Source of the DNA: Phycomyces nitens
Lineage: Eukaryota > Mucoromycota > Mucoromycetes > Mucorales > Phycomycetaceae
Length of the DNA stretch: 64,000 bases
NCBI GenBank assembly: GCA_022702545.1
Contig: JAHRBC010000004.1
Span: 5,486,001-5,550,000 of the forward strand
Direction: 5' to 3'
This document shows, piece after piece, positions 62,135 through 64,000 of the stretch (positions within the stretch are counted from its first letter, which is position 1; each line of letters starts with the position of its first letter). The notes under the pieces were generated by a model, which was not told the origin of the DNA, ran no database searches, and worked only from the letters and a program-made list of their open reading frames with translations. The position numbers were made by a program, and so were the translations under genes.

Positions 62135-62640
62135 TTATTTAAAACATGAGGTGTTCTTTAGCAGTACAGCGATCCCAAAATCTAATCGAATGTTTAACCC
62201 ATCCTTGACAATCTTCTATAGATACGGTTCTTACATGCGGTGGCTATTTCTTGGGATTAGCTGATTAGTTTCAGACAAATAATGTCGCTTCGTATACGAC
62301 TTGATCTTGGACCAGCATTCTTGTATTGGATTCAAGAAGGGTGGGTATGGTGGCATTAATAGCGGCTTATAGACTCCATTCTTTAAACAATCCTTGGCAA
62401 ACTCTGAATGATAGATTCTACAATTATCCATAGCGATATAAACTCGATCTCATAAACTATTGGTATGTGTCCAAAACAGGTTATTTCAAAAATCTGAAAA
62501 TACAGTGTCCCTTGGGAGGTGGTTTTTTGGTATGTCAATTGATGGAGTTTCTCTCTCTCTCTCTCTCTCAAAGGCGGTAAAACAGCCCGTTCTTCTATGA
62601 AGACATTCATTTATTCATTTATCAAGAGAAATGAATAAAA
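62135..62640 (-). pseudogene. Broken DDE transposase (IS630/Tc1-like)
   Basis: On the minus strand, MDNCRIYHSEFAKDC and LLMPPYPPFLNPIQECWSKI (62431-62231) are the second catalytic Asp block and the D-E region of an IS630/Tc1-like DDE transposase. The end continues in another frame (VSIEDCQGWVKHSIRFWDR, to about 62135). Upstream, weaker remnants with a GA-repeat insertion follow in yet another frame. At least two frameshifts and missing N-terminal parts make it non-functional. It is unlike the two Tc1 relics at 12 and 17 kb. Confidence 0.8.
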
Positions 62641-64000
62641 ATCAAGTGCTAATACTTTTACAAAGGTAAATCAGATTAGTGGGAGAAATTAAAGAGCCTA
62701 GTCCCTCTCTCCCTTTGTGCTATTTTTGCATTTATAAATTATACATATATATGGTATAAAGGATAGATAATAATAACACAATATAGATATTTTTATCACT
62801 CTCCAGAAGATTGATACATGACCATATTTCCAGGCCAACCGAAAGTTTATTAGGAATTTGATATGATATAAAACATCATGTATATGTAAAAATATTTACC
62901 AAAAACTCCAAGTAACGCCTACCTTTAATCAATCCGTAAATGAGTGGTTTTCTTCTTCTTCTTCTTCTACAAAGATGGTCAAGAAAGACTCTTTGATGAA
63001 AAAGGAACCCCAACAAAGAAGGCTTCCAAGAAAACAATGGATTGGATAACCAATTAGATTTGGAGGATAATTCGCTTGAAGATGGTGGGATTCAACTGAT
63101 TATGGTCATGGTAATAATGTTGTCAGCCATTAAGAGACTATACAAACACGATCTTGTTGATAGCTTGGGAGCAGGGTATATTTTTATAATCGCGGTGGGC
63201 CCATGAAAGAATTGAATATACAGAATCCAAAATATAAATAAATCGATTAGTAAGTATGATGTTTCAACATACAAAGTAGATAATATAACAGGTAGCTTCC
63301 ACATAGGCATCTTATCTGGTCAAGCCATTACGCATATGCAGAGCAAGCAAGCAGAGGAGAGCGATACGATCAAGTCGTAAAGGTACACTCATACGTACTG
63401 AGTAACCCTGTTATATTGCCATCTTCTTTTTTGTATTGTTTATTAGATGTATTATATTGCCATCTAATTACTTACCAAAAGCGAATAAAAGGTATAAAAC
63501 ATAACAACAACCCCATACACAATATTTAAAATATGTTTTGACGTCAACAAATGACTTACTAGAGGGTTTGGCATTCTTGCCATTTTAAAACTATATACCA
63601 GGAGCTCCCATCCCATCCCCCTTCAAGGGGGGGCCCAATATCGGTTTGGCTCAGTCATAGACTTTTTGCAACTTTTATGTTTCTACTGGTTTAGCTCAGT
63701 CGCATAAGACGTAAATCACATGACTTGTGTTGAGAAGATTAAGATAAACCATGGTTTGTAGAAAGCAGAATTGATATTTATGATTTCCAATTGGCTCTAA
63801 CCAATCTTTATATAAAGTTTAAAAATAAATAAATGAGAATTATATATATATATATATTAGCTATTTATCTTTGACGAAATCACATTCTATATCGATCTCT
63901 CACAAGCCGAAAAGGATAACAATGCAAAGATCAAACTCTTGAATATGTTTAAAATAAAACTTGCTTTAGATCATTTTATATCTGAATGTCATTTGCACTA
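62641..64000. other. AT-rich intergenic to window end
   Basis: No gene supported. A GC-rich inverted motif (CCCCCTTCAAGGGGGGGCCC, about 63617-63636) and the second copy of the direct repeat at about 63571-63600 lie here. The phrase TATATTGCCATCT occurs twice about 40 bp apart near 63412-63466. A TA tract is at about 63840-63857. Confidence 0.5.

Noticed and set aside
63645..63720. tRNA-like 5' half (GGTTTAGCTCAGTCGCATAAG)
   Set aside because: There is A-box-like sequence, twice, but no B box, no acceptor-stem pairing and no anticodon arm downstream.

Overview
The window is nuclear DNA from a filamentous fungus, most likely an early-diverging (Mucoromycota / Mucorales-like) lineage; I cannot name the genus. 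The evidence is: genes dense in short (about 45-100 nt) GT-AG introns with CTAAC-type branch sites; very AT-rich intergenic DNA full of microsatellites; fungal-only proteins (Brr6/Brl1, DUG2, Msn2/4-like zinc finger) beside proteins that Dikarya lack or rarely keep (Integrator INTS2, LMBD1); and an AT-AC U12-type intron. No prokaryotic, organellar, rRNA, tRNA or CRISPR features were found.

Layout. 1-1.9 kb: 3' part of a poly-Q bHLH regulator (+). 2.6-6.9 kb: DUG2-type WD40/M20 peptidase (+). 7.5-10.1 kb: SF3B2/Cus1 (+), tail to tail with a Brr6/Brl1 nuclear-envelope gene (-, 10.2-11.0 kb) holding the U12-type intron. 11.7-19.2 kb: a repeat graveyard with two decayed Tc1/mariner elements, a diverged direct-repeat family of about 0.5 kb, and RT-like scraps. 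19.3-24.1 kb: acyl-CoA oxidase (+) and a beta-trefoil/CipC-like protein (+). 24.1-31.0 kb: gene-poor microsatellite-rich DNA. 31.0-33.4 kb: LMBD1 (+). 34.6-37.6 kb: C2H2 and bHLH transcription factors (+). 38.3-38.9 kb: ESS1/PIN1 (-). 41.6-45.9 kb: VPS3/TGFBRAP1-like CORVET subunit (-), divergent from chorismate mutase ARO7 (+, 46.6 kb), which is followed by an unrecognised conserved-looking gene (+). 49.3-50.3 kb: nucleoplasmin-like protein (-). 51.0-52.9 kb: DUF2462 small nucleolar-type protein (-) divergent from fibrillarin NOP1 (+). 53.3-56.3 kb: a small OB-fold protein (+) tail to tail with INTS2 (-). 56.8-58.1 kb: ER DnaJ with DUF1977 (+). 58.4-61.0 kb: secreted arylsulfatase (-). 61-64 kb: AT-rich DNA with a broken DDE transposase.

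There is no gene cluster in the metabolic sense. Several neighbours serve RNA biology: SF3B2 (shared by the major and minor spliceosomes), fibrillarin, DUF2462, a nucleoplasmin-like protein and INTS2. I rebuilt exon structures by hand; for most genes the exon lengths sum to a multiple of three and give family-typical protein lengths (DUG2 871 aa, LMBD1 539 aa, ARO7 257 aa, ACOX 717 aa). The most notable observations concern splicing: one clear AT-AC U12-type intron, seven GC-AG introns all with GCAAG donors, and one donor that reads GA instead of GT.
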